From the NCBI RefSeq assembly GCF_000378445.1, contig NZ_KB899703.1:1-64000 (forward strand): a stretch of 64,000 nucleotides of DNA, given 5' to 3'. The position numbers and the translations under genes were made by a program. Below the pieces are notes generated by a model, which was not told the origin of the DNA, did not search any database, and saw nothing but the letters and a program-made list of their open reading frames with translations. This stretch comes from Deinococcus aquatilis DSM 23025 (lineage in GTDB: Bacteria > Deinococcota > Deinococci > Deinococcales > Deinococcaceae). Positions 27,719 through 36,023 of this stretch are shown here, one piece after another (position 1 is the first letter of the stretch; each line of letters begins with the position of its first letter).

Positions 27719-28922
27719 ACTGCTGATGTTCCGGGTCAAGGCCGGAATCGTGGAGCCGCGCCGCCTGAAAGCCACCTCGGGCAATCTGGCACTGGCCCAG
27801 ACCCTGATTGATCTGTTTCAGTCCAATATCGGCAAGCAGCGCGGAGAACTGGAAGCCGAACTCAAGGTGCTGGAGGCGGGCCGAACCGATTTCCGAGTGT
27901 TGCGGGGGCTGGCGCATCTGCTGACCTCGCTGGGCACCTTCGAGGCGGGCGGCGACGTGGAACCGGGCGTGGTGCGGGCCAAAGTCTTTGAACTCGCGCA
28001 GGCCCAACCCCCCAGTCGGGCGGCCACGGCGCGGGTGCTGGAAAGGGCAGCGCAGGCGTTGGCCGTCGCGCCCGAAGCCGTGGCGGCGGCCCTGTACGCC
28101 GATCTGGCCGACCAGCAGACCCTGGTGTTGTTCGAGGCTCCCGAACCTGCTGCCCTGCTGGAACGCTTTGATCTGGCACAGGCGCAGGGCACGCTGTACC
28201 GGGCCTCCAGCCTGATCATCACGGCCCGCCGCAATGAACCCGCCCGCTACAAGCAACTGCTGAAATACACCAAGTTTTTTGGCCTGATGGTCACAGTAGA
28301 AGGCGACCCCGACTACGGCTTTACCCTCACTGTAGACGGCCCCATGAGTCTGTTTAGCGGCACCACGCGCTACGGCCTGGCGATGGCAAAGTTCCTGCCT
28401 GCCCTGCTGCACGTCACCAAATGGGACCTGAGTGCCACCCTGAAGCCCCGCAAAGATCTGGCGTGGGTAGATGCCACCGATGAGGAATGGTCGTTCCAGA
28501 TGACCAGTGAGGACGGCTACGTCAGCCACTACAAGCCGCCCGAAGACCATGACAGCGCCCTGGAAGCCGGATTTGCAGACCGCTGGACCAAGCTGGAGAC
28601 GCCGTGGGTGCTGGAGCGCGAGGTGGACTTGGTGCCTGTGCCGGGGGGCGTCGTCATCCCCGATTTTCGCCTGAAGCACCCGGATGGCCGCAGCGTGCTG
28701 GTCGAAATCGTGGGCTACTGGCGGCCCGAATACCTCCGCAAAAAATTTGAGCTGCTGAGAAAATCGGGTCGAACAGACGTAATCGTGTGCGTTTCCGAGC
28801 GCCTGAATCTGGATAAGGCGGGCGTGAATCTGGCCGATTTTGGCAACCGCGTCGTGTGGTTCAAGGGCGTGCTGAATCCCAAAGAGGTGCTGGAGCGGGC
28901 CGAACAGGGCTGGCCCGCCTGA
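27705..28922 (+). CDS. Bax1-like nuclease (DUF790), partner of XPB
   Basis: 405 residues; begins MLPTELLMFRVKAGIVEPRR as in DUF790 proteins. The central region has AQGTLYRASSLIITARRNEP and KLFGLMVTVEGDPDYGF-like beta strands (28.2-28.3 kb). The C terminus has a PD-(D/E)xK-type nuclease core: VIPDFRLKHP with D320 and LVEIVGYW with E334, the usual Lys replaced by Val. Archaeal Bax1 binds XPB and cuts DNA 3' of bubbles. The 14-bp overlap with the helicase gene implies coupled translation. Activity in this organism is inference from family and gene order. Confidence 0.85.
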   Translation: MLPTELLMFRVKAGIVEPRRLKATSGNLALAQTLIDLFQSNIGKQRGELEAELKVLEAGRTDFRVLRGLAHLLTSLGTFEAGGDVEPGVVRAKVFELAQAQPPSRAATARVLERAAQALAVAPEAVAAALYADLADQQTLVLFEAPEPAALLERFDLAQAQGTLYRASSLIITARRNEPARYKQLLKYTKFFGLMVTVEGDPDYGFTLTVDGPMSLFSGTTRYGLAMAKFLPALLHVTKWDLSATLKPRKDLAWVDATDEEWSFQMTSEDGYVSHYKPPEDHDSALEAGFADRWTKLETPWVLEREVDLVPVPGGVVIPDFRLKHPDGRSVLVEIVGYWRPEYLRKKFELLRKSGRTDVIVCVSERLNLDKAGVNLADFGNRVVWFKGVLNPKEVLERAEQGWPA

Positions 28923-28983
28923 TTTTCCCATTGCGGTGGAATACCCCCAATCTGGTGTTGCGACTTGGTGACGTTTCCTGCAT

Positions 28984-29011
28984 TTGCTTCTCACTACACC
29001 GGGTGTAGGAT
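28984..29011 (+). promoter_or_regulatory. promoter with 15-bp palindromic operator
   Basis: TTGCTT, a 16-bp spacer and TAGGAT lie 33 bp before the ATG at 29044. The perfect palindrome CTACACC-g-GGTGTAG (28994-29008) fills the spacer and overlaps the -10 element, as expected for a repressor site. The regulator gene is not adjacent. Confidence 0.6.
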
Positions 29012-29043
29012 AGAAAAGCACTAAAAATCTAGGAGGCGGAAGC

Positions 29044-30585
29044 ATGACGGTACAGGACAAACCGCAAGCGTTTGTGCAGCCCAACCAGCCCGGCAGTCAG
29101 GTCGAATTCAAGGCCCGCTATGACAACTTCATTGGGGGTCAATGGGTTCCGCCCACGCGGGAGCAGTATTTCGGCAACATTACCCCGGTTACGGGCAAGG
29201 TGTTCACGCAGGTGGCCCGCTCCACCGCCGAAGACATCGAGCTGGCGCTGGACGCCGCGCATGCCGCCAGCGCCGCCTGGGGCCGCACCAGCGTCACCGA
29301 GCGCAGCAATATCTTGCTGAAAATCGCTGACCGCATGGAGCAGAATCTGGTGAAGCTGGCGATTGCTGAAACGTGGGAAAACGGCAAGCCGGTGCGCGAA
29401 ACGATGGCCGCCGATCTGCCGCTCGCCATCGACCACTTCCGCTATTTTGCAGGCGCGATACGTGCCCAGGAAGGCGGGATCAGCCAGATCGACAACGATA
29501 CGGTGGCCTACCATTTCCACGAGCCGCTGGGCGTGGTCGGACAGATCATCCCGTGGAATTTCCCGATTCTGATGGCGACGTGGAAGCTGGCCCCGGCGCT
29601 GGCCGCAGGCAACTGCGTGATCCTGAAGCCCGCCGAGCAGACGCCCACCTCCATCCTGATGCTCATGGAACTGATCGCGGATCTGCTGCCCCCCGGCGTG
29701 CTGAACATCGTCAACGGGTTTGGCGTGGAGGCGGGCAAGCCTCTGGCAAGCAGCCCCCGCATCGCCAAGATCGCCTTCACGGGCGAGACCACCACGGGCC
29801 GCCTGATCATGCAGTACGCCTCCGAGAACATCATTCCGGTCACGCTGGAACTGGGTGGCAAAAGCCCCAACATCTTTTTTGCCGACGTGATGAACGAGGA
29901 CGACGACTTCTTCGACAAGGCGCTGGAAGGCTTTACGATGTTCGCGCTCAATCAGGGCGAAATCTGCACCTGCCCCAGCCGCGCCCTCGTTCACGAATCC
30001 ATCTATGACCGCTTTATGGAACGTGCCATTGCCCGCACGCAGGCCATCAAGCAGGGCAATCCGCTGGATCCGGGCACCATGATCGGCGCTCAGGCCAGCA
30101 ACGACCAGCTGGAAAAAATCCTGTCCTACCTCGATATCGGGCGGCAGGAAGGCGCAGAAGTCCTGACGGGCGGCCACCGTGCCCACCTTGAGGGCGACCT
30201 TGCGGAAGGCTACTACGTGGAACCCACCATCTTCGCGGGCCACAACCGCATGCGGGTCTTCCAAGAAGAAATCTTCGGCCCCGTGCTGTCCGTCACCACC
30301 TTTAAAGACGATGACGATGCTCTGGCCCTTGCCAACGACAGCCTGTACGGCCTCGGCTCGGGCATCTGGACGCGGGACATCAACAAGGCTTACCGCTTTG
30401 GGCGCGGCATTCAGGCTGGCCGCGTCTGGACCAACTGCTACCACGCTTACCCCGCACACGCGGCGTTCGGCGGCTACAAGCAGTCGGGCATTGGCCGCGA
30501 AAACCACCGGATGATGCTCGATCACTACCAGCAGACCAAGAATATGCTGGTCAGCTACAGCACCTCCAAGCTCGGCTTCTTCTGA
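29044..30585 (+). CDS. NAD-dependent aldehyde dehydrogenase (ExaC/AldB type)
   Basis: 513 residues, start ATG after AGGAGG. Motifs: [36 protein letters not shown], and [11 protein letters not shown] with catalytic C308 and a second C310, as in acetaldehyde dehydrogenases of the ExaC/AldB group. It converts short aldehydes, mainly acetaldehyde, to acids using NAD+. The next gene is a DUF779 protein, a known neighbour of this enzyme group. Control by the palindromic site at 28994 is likely. Confidence 0.9.
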   Translation: MTVQDKPQAFVQPNQPGSQVEFKARYDNFIGGQWVPPTREQYFGNITPVTGKVFTQVARSTAEDIELALDAAHAASAAWGRTSVTERSNILLKIADRMEQNLVKLAIAETWENGKPVRETMAADLPLAIDHFRYFAGAIRAQEGGISQIDNDTVAYHFHEPLGVVGQIIPWNFPILMATWKLAPALAAGNCVILKPAEQTPTSILMLMELIADLLPPGVLNIVNGFGVEAGKPLASSPRIAKIAFTGETTTGRLIMQYASENIIPVTLELGGKSPNIFFADVMNEDDDFFDKALEGFTMFALNQGEICTCPSRALVHESIYDRFMERAIARTQAIKQGNPLDPGTMIGAQASNDQLEKILSYLDIGRQEGAEVLTGGHRAHLEGDLAEGYYVEPTIFAGHNRMRVFQEEIFGPVLSVTTFKDDDDALALANDSLYGLGSGIWTRDINKAYRFGRGIQAGRVWTNCYHAYPAHAAFGGYKQSGIGRENHRMMLDHYQQTKNMLVSYSTSKLGFF

Positions 30586-30671
30586 GGCTGGCCTTCTGAC
30601 TTCGGTGGGTGGAGGTGGCCTGCAATGGCTCCCTGCCCGCCGATGTTCTCTTTTTACTTTCTGGAGACAAG

Positions 30672-31067
30672 GTGACCCACTCCGTTCCTGTTCCACGCGT
30701 CAACATCACCGACGCTGCCCGCGACCTGCTGGCACGGCTGGAAGTGCAGCACGGCCCTCTGATGTTCCACCAGTCGGGCGGCTGCTGCGACGGCAGTTCT
30801 CCGATGTGCTACCCACGCGGAGAATTCCGGGTCGGCGGCTCCGACATGTATATGGGCGAGATCGCTGGTACACCGTTCTACATGTCGGTCAGTCAGTTTG
30901 AATACTGGCAACACACCCAACTCACCGTCGATATCGTTCCCGGCAGGGGCGGCGGCTTCAGCGTAGAAGCCCCGGAAGGCGTGCGCTTCCTGATCCGCTC
31001 GCGCCTGTACGACGATGCCGAGCTGGATCATCTCTTTCCGGTCCATCCTGCCAATTCGTTGGCCTGA
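30672..31067 (+). CDS. DUF779 family protein, aldehyde-dehydrogenase-associated
   Basis: 131 residues from GTG 30672, which has CTGGAGA upstream and gives the family's usual length; the frame opens earlier at 30609 without support. The signature SGGCCDGSSPMCYPRGEF has three cysteines that could bind metal or form a reactive site. It is followed by MGEIAGTPFYMS and FSVEAPEGVRFLIRSRL. The biochemical role of the family is unknown; it is repeatedly found next to acetaldehyde dehydrogenase genes, as here. Confidence 0.88.
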   Translation: MTHSVPVPRVNITDAARDLLARLEVQHGPLMFHQSGGCCDGSSPMCYPRGEFRVGGSDMYMGEIAGTPFYMSVSQFEYWQHTQLTVDIVPGRGGGFSVEAPEGVRFLIRSRLYDDAELDHLFPVHPANSLA

Positions 31068-31236
31068 ACAGGTCGAAGTCAATCTCCAGATCATCTCTGC
31101 GAATCGCCTCATGAAGCTGCGAAACAGAGGATCGAAGAGAATGCATCTTGATCGTGTCCTCTGAGCTAGATTGGATATCGACGGCGACAGACTTGACATA
31201 CGTTTTGGGCCACCTTACCCGTGGGCCGCAATTCAC

Positions 31237-31269
31237 ACCGCCAGAACCTCCCAGGAGACTTCTGGCGGT
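31237..31269. terminator. hairpin terminator
   Basis: Perfect 10-bp stem ACCGCCAGAA / TTCTGGCGGT with a 13-nt loop, 170 bp after the DUF779 gene and just outside the mobile element. Confidence 0.6.
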
Positions 31270-31278
31270 TCCTGCTAT

Positions 31279-31287
31279 AGGCCAATC
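31279..31287. repeat. left target-site duplication, AGGCCAATC
   Basis: Nine bases identical to 32884-32892, directly abutting the left end of the IS4-family element. Confidence 0.85.
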
Positions 31288-31351
31288 CTCTCTAGGGGTC
31301 AAAAGTCGGGGGTAGGCAGCATAAATCGGCTTCTGCAGGATGACTCCTGCG

Positions 31352-31395
31352 ATGAAAGTTGCCTGAAGCTAATTTCTACAAGAAGCCCTGCCCCT
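31352..31395 (+). pseudogene. relic of a second transposase 5' end
   Basis: The left end matches the first codons of the intact transposase gene in inverted orientation: ATGAAAG here aligns with the intact start ATGAAAG at 32819-32813. In frame it reads M-K-V-A-stop, so it is dead. It shows that the left end derives from the same end of another copy of this IS. Confidence 0.6.
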
Positions 31396-31409
31396 CGCCG
31401 TAATTTTGC

Positions 31410-31438
31410 TTGACGCACGGTCAATTCGTTTGTATGCT
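31410..31438 (+). promoter_or_regulatory. promoter of passenger gene, leaderless type
   Basis: TTGACG, a 17-bp spacer and TATGCT. The -10 element ends 7 nt before GTG 31446, which suggests a leaderless transcript. Confidence 0.6.
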
Positions 31439-31445
31439 GCCTCGT

Positions 31446-31637
31446 GTGACCTCACCTTCCAAATCAGTTTTTAGCCAAAAACCCTTTCCTTGGCTCGTGT
31501 TGTGGGCGTTGATCTGTGGCGCCCTGGCCCTGTTTGCCGATGCTTTGGGGATTGCACATCTGCGCGGCTGGATTGTGGGGGCGTTTTTCGTAGGCGAAGT
31601 GCTGATTTACGGAGCCGTGAACAAGGCGGACAGCTGA
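31446..31637 (+). CDS. small two-helix membrane protein carried by IS element
   Basis: 63 residues from GTG 31446: a short basic N terminus (MTSPSKSVFSQKPF), then two hydrophobic segments (PWLVLWALICGALALFADAL and LRGWIVGAFFVGEVLIYGAV) and a short polar tail. No family was recognised. It has its own promoter and a hairpin downstream, and reads opposite to the transposase. It could be captured chromosomal DNA with no role in transposition, or a passenger that alters the host membrane. TTG 31410 and ATG 31434 are alternative starts but lie inside the promoter. Confidence 0.55.
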   Translation: MTSPSKSVFSQKPFPWLVLWALICGALALFADALGIAHLRGWIVGAFFVGEVLIYGAVNKADS

Positions 31638-31676
31638 CCAAAGGTGGGCTAAATCCTGGGGCTGACTTTCCCCGTT

Positions 31677-31703
31677 CATGTGGCCTGCTGCCCAGGCCAC
31701 GTG
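31677..31703. terminator. hairpin after passenger gene
   Basis: CATGTGGCCTG / CAGGCCACGTG forms an 11-bp stem (one wobble) with a 5-nt loop between the passenger gene and the convergent transposase gene. There is no T-run. Confidence 0.5.
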
Positions 31704-31745
31704 ACTGGTCGGTTCTTCAGCAAAGTGTGGGCAATGGGCCGGCCT

Positions 31746-32819
31746 CTACAGGTCAAAAGTGGCTAGGAGTTGCTGGAATGACGGCCTAGACGGACTATTT
31801 CCCTTTGGCCTACTTGACAGTGCACTTTGAAGTGCCTCAAGGCCTAATCGAAAGAGGCTTTTCGCGGGGTAGCCGTGTTTCAGGATTCTCGGTGGGGATT
31901 TCGTTGCGACGAAGTCCCCGCTCAAGCAGCACCACATGAAGGCGAGTGACACGACACCAAAGAGCAAGCTCACTCGTGTGCCCTCGGTCAAGCGGGTCGC
32001 TTCAAGGTCAAAGCCTCGTCCCTTGAGGGCTTGATGCATATTTTCTGCGTTCCAGCGCCAAGCGTAGCGTCTGATGGCCTGGGTACCATAACCGTGATAC
32101 GCCAGATAAAGCGTCTGTCCGTACAGGTTCTGGCAGGCCAGAACCCTCATCTTCACGCCATAGACCGTCATCGGGGTATGCCAGATGCGAAGTTCTCCCG
32201 GATGGAGCTTCTTGAAATAGGCCCACACCTCGATCCCGTCGGCTTTGGTTGTGACGTGGAGTCGGATGGTTGGTTTGATGCCCAGCCGTTTGAGCGTCTG
32301 AAACCACTCTTTGCCGATAAACTCTCTATCTGCGAGCAGGGCAACAGTTTTGCCCTGCATCAAAGGCAGCACCGATTCCAGCAGCGCGACTCGAGTAGCA
32401 GTAGTGCTGTTACCGCTGTGTGGCAACACTTGCCAAGCCAAGGGGAAGCTGAATGACTTCCACAGCACGCTCAAGATCAAGAAGTTCACATCGGCCTTGC
32501 CCCACTTCCAATTCGTGCGGTCAAGGATCAGCACCAGTTCAGCGTCATCCCGGAAATGACTCAACACCAGTCGGGCCGTCAAGAGCTGCTGATCTGTCCA
32601 TGCAAATTGAGCAAAGCGTTTGAGGCGTTGGTAAATGGTCTCGTCGGTTCCGACGAGGCGGATGCAACTCACTAGCTGAGCAAGGCACACCGTGCGCTTC
32701 TCAATCATGGCCAAGATCAGTGCAGCCAGCACGGCCAGTCGGCGGGGATCAATGGGAAGAACGGTGGCAAGGTAACTGGACAGGGTATCTTCTGGGAGTC
32801 GGCTCCGGGTGGCTTTCAT
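31746..32819 (-). CDS. IS4-family DDE transposase
   Basis: 357 residues from ATG 32819; a TTG at 32831 is an alternative. The DDE triad is visible as LILDRTNW, LLADREFIG and the IS4-type YREK block, YAWRWNAENMHQALK, with exact spacing Y-2-R-3-E-6-K. The frame is intact, so the transposase may be active. Its last codons run into a sequence resembling the element's terminal repeat. Confidence 0.93.
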   Translation of the reverse strand: MKATRSRLPEDTLSSYLATVLPIDPRRLAVLAALILAMIEKRTVCLAQLVSCIRLVGTDETIYQRLKRFAQFAWTDQQLLTARLVLSHFRDDAELVLILDRTNWKWGKADVNFLILSVLWKSFSFPLAWQVLPHSGNSTTATRVALLESVLPLMQGKTVALLADREFIGKEWFQTLKRLGIKPTIRLHVTTKADGIEVWAYFKKLHPGELRIWHTPMTVYGVKMRVLACQNLYGQTLYLAYHGYGTQAIRRYAWRWNAENMHQALKGRGFDLEATRLTEGTRVSLLFGVVSLAFMWCCLSGDFVATKSPPRILKHGYPAKSLFRLGLEALQSALSSRPKGNSPSRPSFQQLLATFDL

Positions 32820-32883
32820 TGCAGAAAACAACCTACAGGAGCCGACTTTTGCTGCCTACTCCCGACTTTTGACCCCTAGAGAG

Positions 32884-32892
32884 AGGCCAATC
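32884..32892. repeat. right target-site duplication, AGGCCAATC
   Basis: Second copy of the 9-bp direct repeat flanking the IS4-family element. Confidence 0.85.
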
Positions 32893-33158
32893 AATACAAC
32901 AGAAGAAGACTTTTACTCTATCTCTCCAGATTAATCTAATAGAGATTGAAAAACAACAAAAGACTTGGTGTTCACCTGCTCGCTACTGTAGAGCTATAAG
33001 GCTAAAACGTCACAAATTTTACAGTCTTCGGCCAGTTGTTAAGGTTTCACCCGTATTCCCATAGAAGAAGACTCAATCTGGCTCTCTAGAATAGAGCCGC
33101 ATTCCTGATGCCTATCTGACTTTTAGCCTCGCCTTCTTTCTGAAAGGAAACCTTGACC
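32893..33158. other. AT-rich leader/promoter region of cyanophycin operon
   Basis: No gene is seen. The stretch is markedly AT-rich. An imperfectly spaced palindrome GGCTCT-ctagaat-AGAGCC (33080-33098) lies 60 bp before the start and could be an operator or a leader hairpin. I could not fix a confident -35/-10 pair. The IS element has inserted directly upstream and may have affected expression. Confidence 0.4.
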
Positions 33159-36023
33159 ATGACCCTGCCCGATAGCGGCTCTGCCCGCGCCGTGCCGTCC
33201 TCTCCTCTGCCTTCCTCCATGCGCGTTCTTGAAAAGGGCGTGTACCGGGGGCCGCACCTCTACAGCTTCTTTCCAATGATCCGGCTGATGCTGGATCTGG
33301 GCACGTTGGAAGCCTGGCCTTCCCACCGTCTGCCGGATTTCAATGGCCGCCTGCTGGCGCTGCTGCCCAGTCTCCACACCCATCAGTGCAGCCTGGGTCG
33401 GCCCGGCGGTCTGGTCGAGCGGCTTCAGTCGGGCACCTGGCTGGGCCACGTCACCGAACATGTGGCGCTGGAACTCCAGTCGCTGGCAGGTTCGCCTGTT
33501 TCGCGTGGCAAAACCCGCTCCGTAAAAGGCAGAGAGGGCGTGTACAACATGATGTACGCCTACCAGGAAGAGAAGGTGGGCTTGCTGGCCGGACGGCTGG
33601 CCCTGCAACTTGTGGATTCCCTGTTGCCGTCCGATTTACGCGGCGTGCGCGGTTTGGACGTGGCCTACCGGGATGAAACCGGGAGTCTGGCGGCCCTGAA
33701 TCTGCCCGATGGAAGCTTTGATCTGCCTGCTGCGCTGGAGATCCTCGGCACGTTGGTTCGGCGCACCCGACTTGGCCCCACGACGGCGGCCCTGGTGCAG
33801 GCGGCGCGGCGGCGCGGCATTCCGGTCTTCCGCATGGATGAACTGAGCATGATTCAGCTGGGGTACGGCAAAAATCAGCAACGGCTGCGGGCCAGCATTA
33901 CCGGGCAGACGTCGCATGTGGCGGTAGACGCCGCCAGCAACAAGAATCTGACCAAGCAACTCCTGTCGGATGCGGGCGTGCCTGTGCCGCGTGGCGCAGT
34001 GGTTCGCAGCGCCGACGAGGCCGTGCGTGAAGCGGCGCGGCTGGGATATCCCCTCGTGACCAAGCCGCTGGACGGCAACCATGGGCGCGGCGTCAGCACC
34101 CACCTCACCACACCCGACGAGGTGCGCTCCGGCTTTGCACTGGCGGCCCAGCATTCGGCGCGGGTGATTCTGGAGCAGCACTACACCGGGCACGATCACC
34201 GCATTCTGGTGGTGAATGGGCAGGTGGTGGCGGTGGCCCAGCGCGTGCCAGCGCAGGTTGTCGGCAACGGTGTCAGCACGGTGCAGGCCCTGATTGACGA
34301 GGTGAACCGCGATCCCCGGCGCGGTGCGGGCCATGAAAACGTGATGACCCGCATCCGGATCGATGCACAGGTGCGGGGGCTGCTGGCGGCGGCGGGCCTG
34401 TCGCTGGATTCCGTGCCGGATGCGGGCCAGACGGTGGTGCTGCGCTCCACGGCCAACCTTTCTACAGGCGGCACCGCCATAGACCGCACCGACGATATTC
34501 ACCCGGCCAATGCCCTGTTTGCCCGCCGCGCCGCGCAGGCCGTGGGGCTGGACATCGCGGGCATAGACTTCCTGGCCCCCGATATTTCCCAGTCGGTGCG
34601 CGAAACGGGGGGCGGCATTGTCGAAGTGAACGCCGCACCGGGATTCCGGATGCATCTTGAACCCTCGGAAGGCCAGCCGCGAGACGTGGCCCGCTCCGTC
34701 ATCGAGATGCTGTATCCGCGTGGCTCGCGTGCCCGGATTCCGATTCTGGCCGTGACGGGCACCAATGGCAAAAGCACGACGGCCCGGATGGTGGCGCATG
34801 TGCTGGCCGCTCAGGGCCTCACCGTGGGGATGACCAGCACGTCTGGCGTGTATATCGGCGGCGAACTGGTGGCCCCCGGCGACGCCACCGGCCCCCGCAG
34901 TGCCCGCATGGTGCTGCGTGATCCCACTGTGGATGTGGCCGTGATCGAGGCGGCACGCGGAGGCATGTTGCGCGAGGGCCTGGGCATAGACCGGGCCGAT
35001 GTCGGCGCAGTGCTGAACGTCACCTCCGACCATCTGGGCCTGAAGGGAATAGACACCCTGCAGGATCTGGCCCGCCTGAAGTCGCTGGTGGTGAATGTGG
35101 TGGGACGGCGCGGCCACAGCATCCTGAACGCCGACGACCCCCTGACGGCCCGGATGCGGCGCACGGCGGGCGGCCAGGTGGTGTATTTCTCCATGCACGG
35201 CCTGAGTCAACTGGAGCGGCATGTGGGGGCTGGAGGCATGGCCGTGGTTCTCGAAGAGGGCGAAATCGTGGTGTACGGGGGCAGCGAGCAGCAGCGCCTG
35301 CCGATCATGCCCGCCGCCGAGATTCCCGCTACCCTGGGGGGCCTGGCAGGTTTCAACGTACAGAACGCTCTGGCGGCCTGCGCGATGTGCTTTGCTCATG
35401 GCCTCCCGGTGGGTGAGATTCGCAGCGCCCTGTCCACCTTCACCTCTTCGTTCGAACAGTCGCCCGGACGCCTGAATGTGCATGATGGGCACGGCTTCCG
35501 CGTCATTGTGGACTACGCGCACAACCCGGCGGGCCTGTCGGCGCTCAGCGATCTGGTGGGCAAATTGCGGCCCCAGTATGCCCGCACCATCGGCATGGTC
35601 AGCATTCCCGGTGACCGCCGGAACGAGGACATAGAGGAGATGGGGGCCATTGCCGCCCGGACCTTCGACGACCTGATTTTCCGGGAGGCGCCGGACGGAC
35701 GGGGCCGGGCCAGCGGCGAGGTCATGGCGCTGCTGTCACAGGGCGCACTGGGCGCGGGGTTCTCGCCCGAACGGATGCGCCGCGTGCTGCACGAGACCGA
35801 TGCTGTAGAGGCCTCGCTGCGTCTGGCCCGGCCCGGCGATCTGGTGGCCCTGATGCCCACCGCGATTGACGCTGTGTGGCAGCAGGTCCAGACCTTTGTG
35901 CCGGACAGCCGGGCCGAAACTCAGGCTCAACCTTCCGTCTCGCCCCGCCCAGATCAGCGCCCCAATACGCGCACTGACCAGACAGGCAGCGGCACCCAAT
36001 CTCAGCGAGCAGGCCATGATTGA
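33159..36023 (+). CDS. cphA: cyanophycin synthetase
   Basis: 954 residues, in the range for CphA1. It adds Asp then Arg alternately to make multi-L-arginyl-poly-L-aspartate, using ATP. Order: N-terminal domain (VYRGPHLYSFFPMIRLMLDL), ATP-grasp domain from about 215 to 480 (SNKNLTKQLLSDAGVPVPRG, TKPLDGNHGRGVS, GGGIVEVNAAPGFRMHLEPS), and Mur-ligase-like domain with P-loop GTNGKSTT at 534-541, NVTSDHLGLKGI and VIVDYAHNPAG. A low-complexity tail follows. ATG 33159 has GAAAGGAAA upstream. It overlaps the next gene by 8 bp, so synthesis and breakdown genes share one operon. Confidence 0.95.
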   Translation: MTLPDSGSARAVPSSPLPSSMRVLEKGVYRGPHLYSFFPMIRLMLDLGTLEAWPSHRLPDFNGRLLALLPSLHTHQCSLGRPGGLVERLQSGTWLGHVTEHVALELQSLAGSPVSRGKTRSVKGREGVYNMMYAYQEEKVGLLAGRLALQLVDSLLPSDLRGVRGLDVAYRDETGSLAALNLPDGSFDLPAALEILGTLVRRTRLGPTTAALVQAARRRGIPVFRMDELSMIQLGYGKNQQRLRASITGQTSHVAVDAASNKNLTKQLLSDAGVPVPRGAVVRSADEAVREAARLGYPLVTKPLDGNHGRGVSTHLTTPDEVRSGFALAAQHSARVILEQHYTGHDHRILVVNGQVVAVAQRVPAQVVGNGVSTVQALIDEVNRDPRRGAGHENVMTRIRIDAQVRGLLAAAGLSLDSVPDAGQTVVLRSTANLSTGGTAIDRTDDIHPANALFARRAAQAVGLDIAGIDFLAPDISQSVRETGGGIVEVNAAPGFRMHLEPSEGQPRDVARSVIEMLYPRGSRARIPILAVTGTNGKSTTARMVAHVLAAQGLTVGMTSTSGVYIGGELVAPGDATGPRSARMVLRDPTVDVAVIEAARGGMLREGLGIDRADVGAVLNVTSDHLGLKGIDTLQDLARLKSLVVNVVGRRGHSILNADDPLTARMRRTAGGQVVYFSMHGLSQLERHVGAGGMAVVLEEGEIVVYGGSEQQRLPIMPAAEIPATLGGLAGFNVQNALAACAMCFAHGLPVGEIRSALSTFTSSFEQSPGRLNVHDGHGFRVIVDYAHNPAGLSALSDLVGKLRPQYARTIGMVSIPGDRRNEDIEEMGAIAARTFDDLIFREAPDGRGRASGEVMALLSQGALGAGFSPERMRRVLHETDAVEASLRLARPGDLVALMPTAIDAVWQQVQTFVPDSRAETQAQPSVSPRPDQRPNTRTDQTGSGTQSQRAGHD

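Larger units (their letters stand above)
31288..32883. mobile_element. 1596-bp IS4-family element with passenger gene
   Basis: The outer 23 bases of both ends are identical in inverted orientation (CTCTCTAGGGGTCAAAAGTC plus GGG), and 9-bp direct repeats flank them, so this whole unit transposed. Inverted similarity runs inwards for about 100 bp with mainly C/T differences. It contains an IS4-family transposase (minus strand, right two thirds) and about 380 bp of unrelated DNA with a small membrane-protein gene. A shorter, diverged end-like sequence (CTCTACAGGTCAAAAGT, 31744-31760) overlaps the transposase stop and may be the end of the original, simpler IS. Confidence 0.85.

Noticed and set aside
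27615..29084. 489-codon frame antisense to the Bax1-like gene
   Set aside because: The sense frame carries the family start and nuclease motifs; the antisense frame has no family features.
31744..31760. CTCTACAGGTCAAAAGT as the true left end of the IS
   Set aside because: It resembles the terminal repeat, but the exact 9-bp target duplications and the 23-bp identity lie at 31288 and 32883, so the larger unit is the one that last moved. It is kept as a possible ancestral end.
33636..35522. 628-codon open frame antisense to cphA
   Set aside because: cphA has complete family motifs throughout; the antisense frame is due to codon bias.
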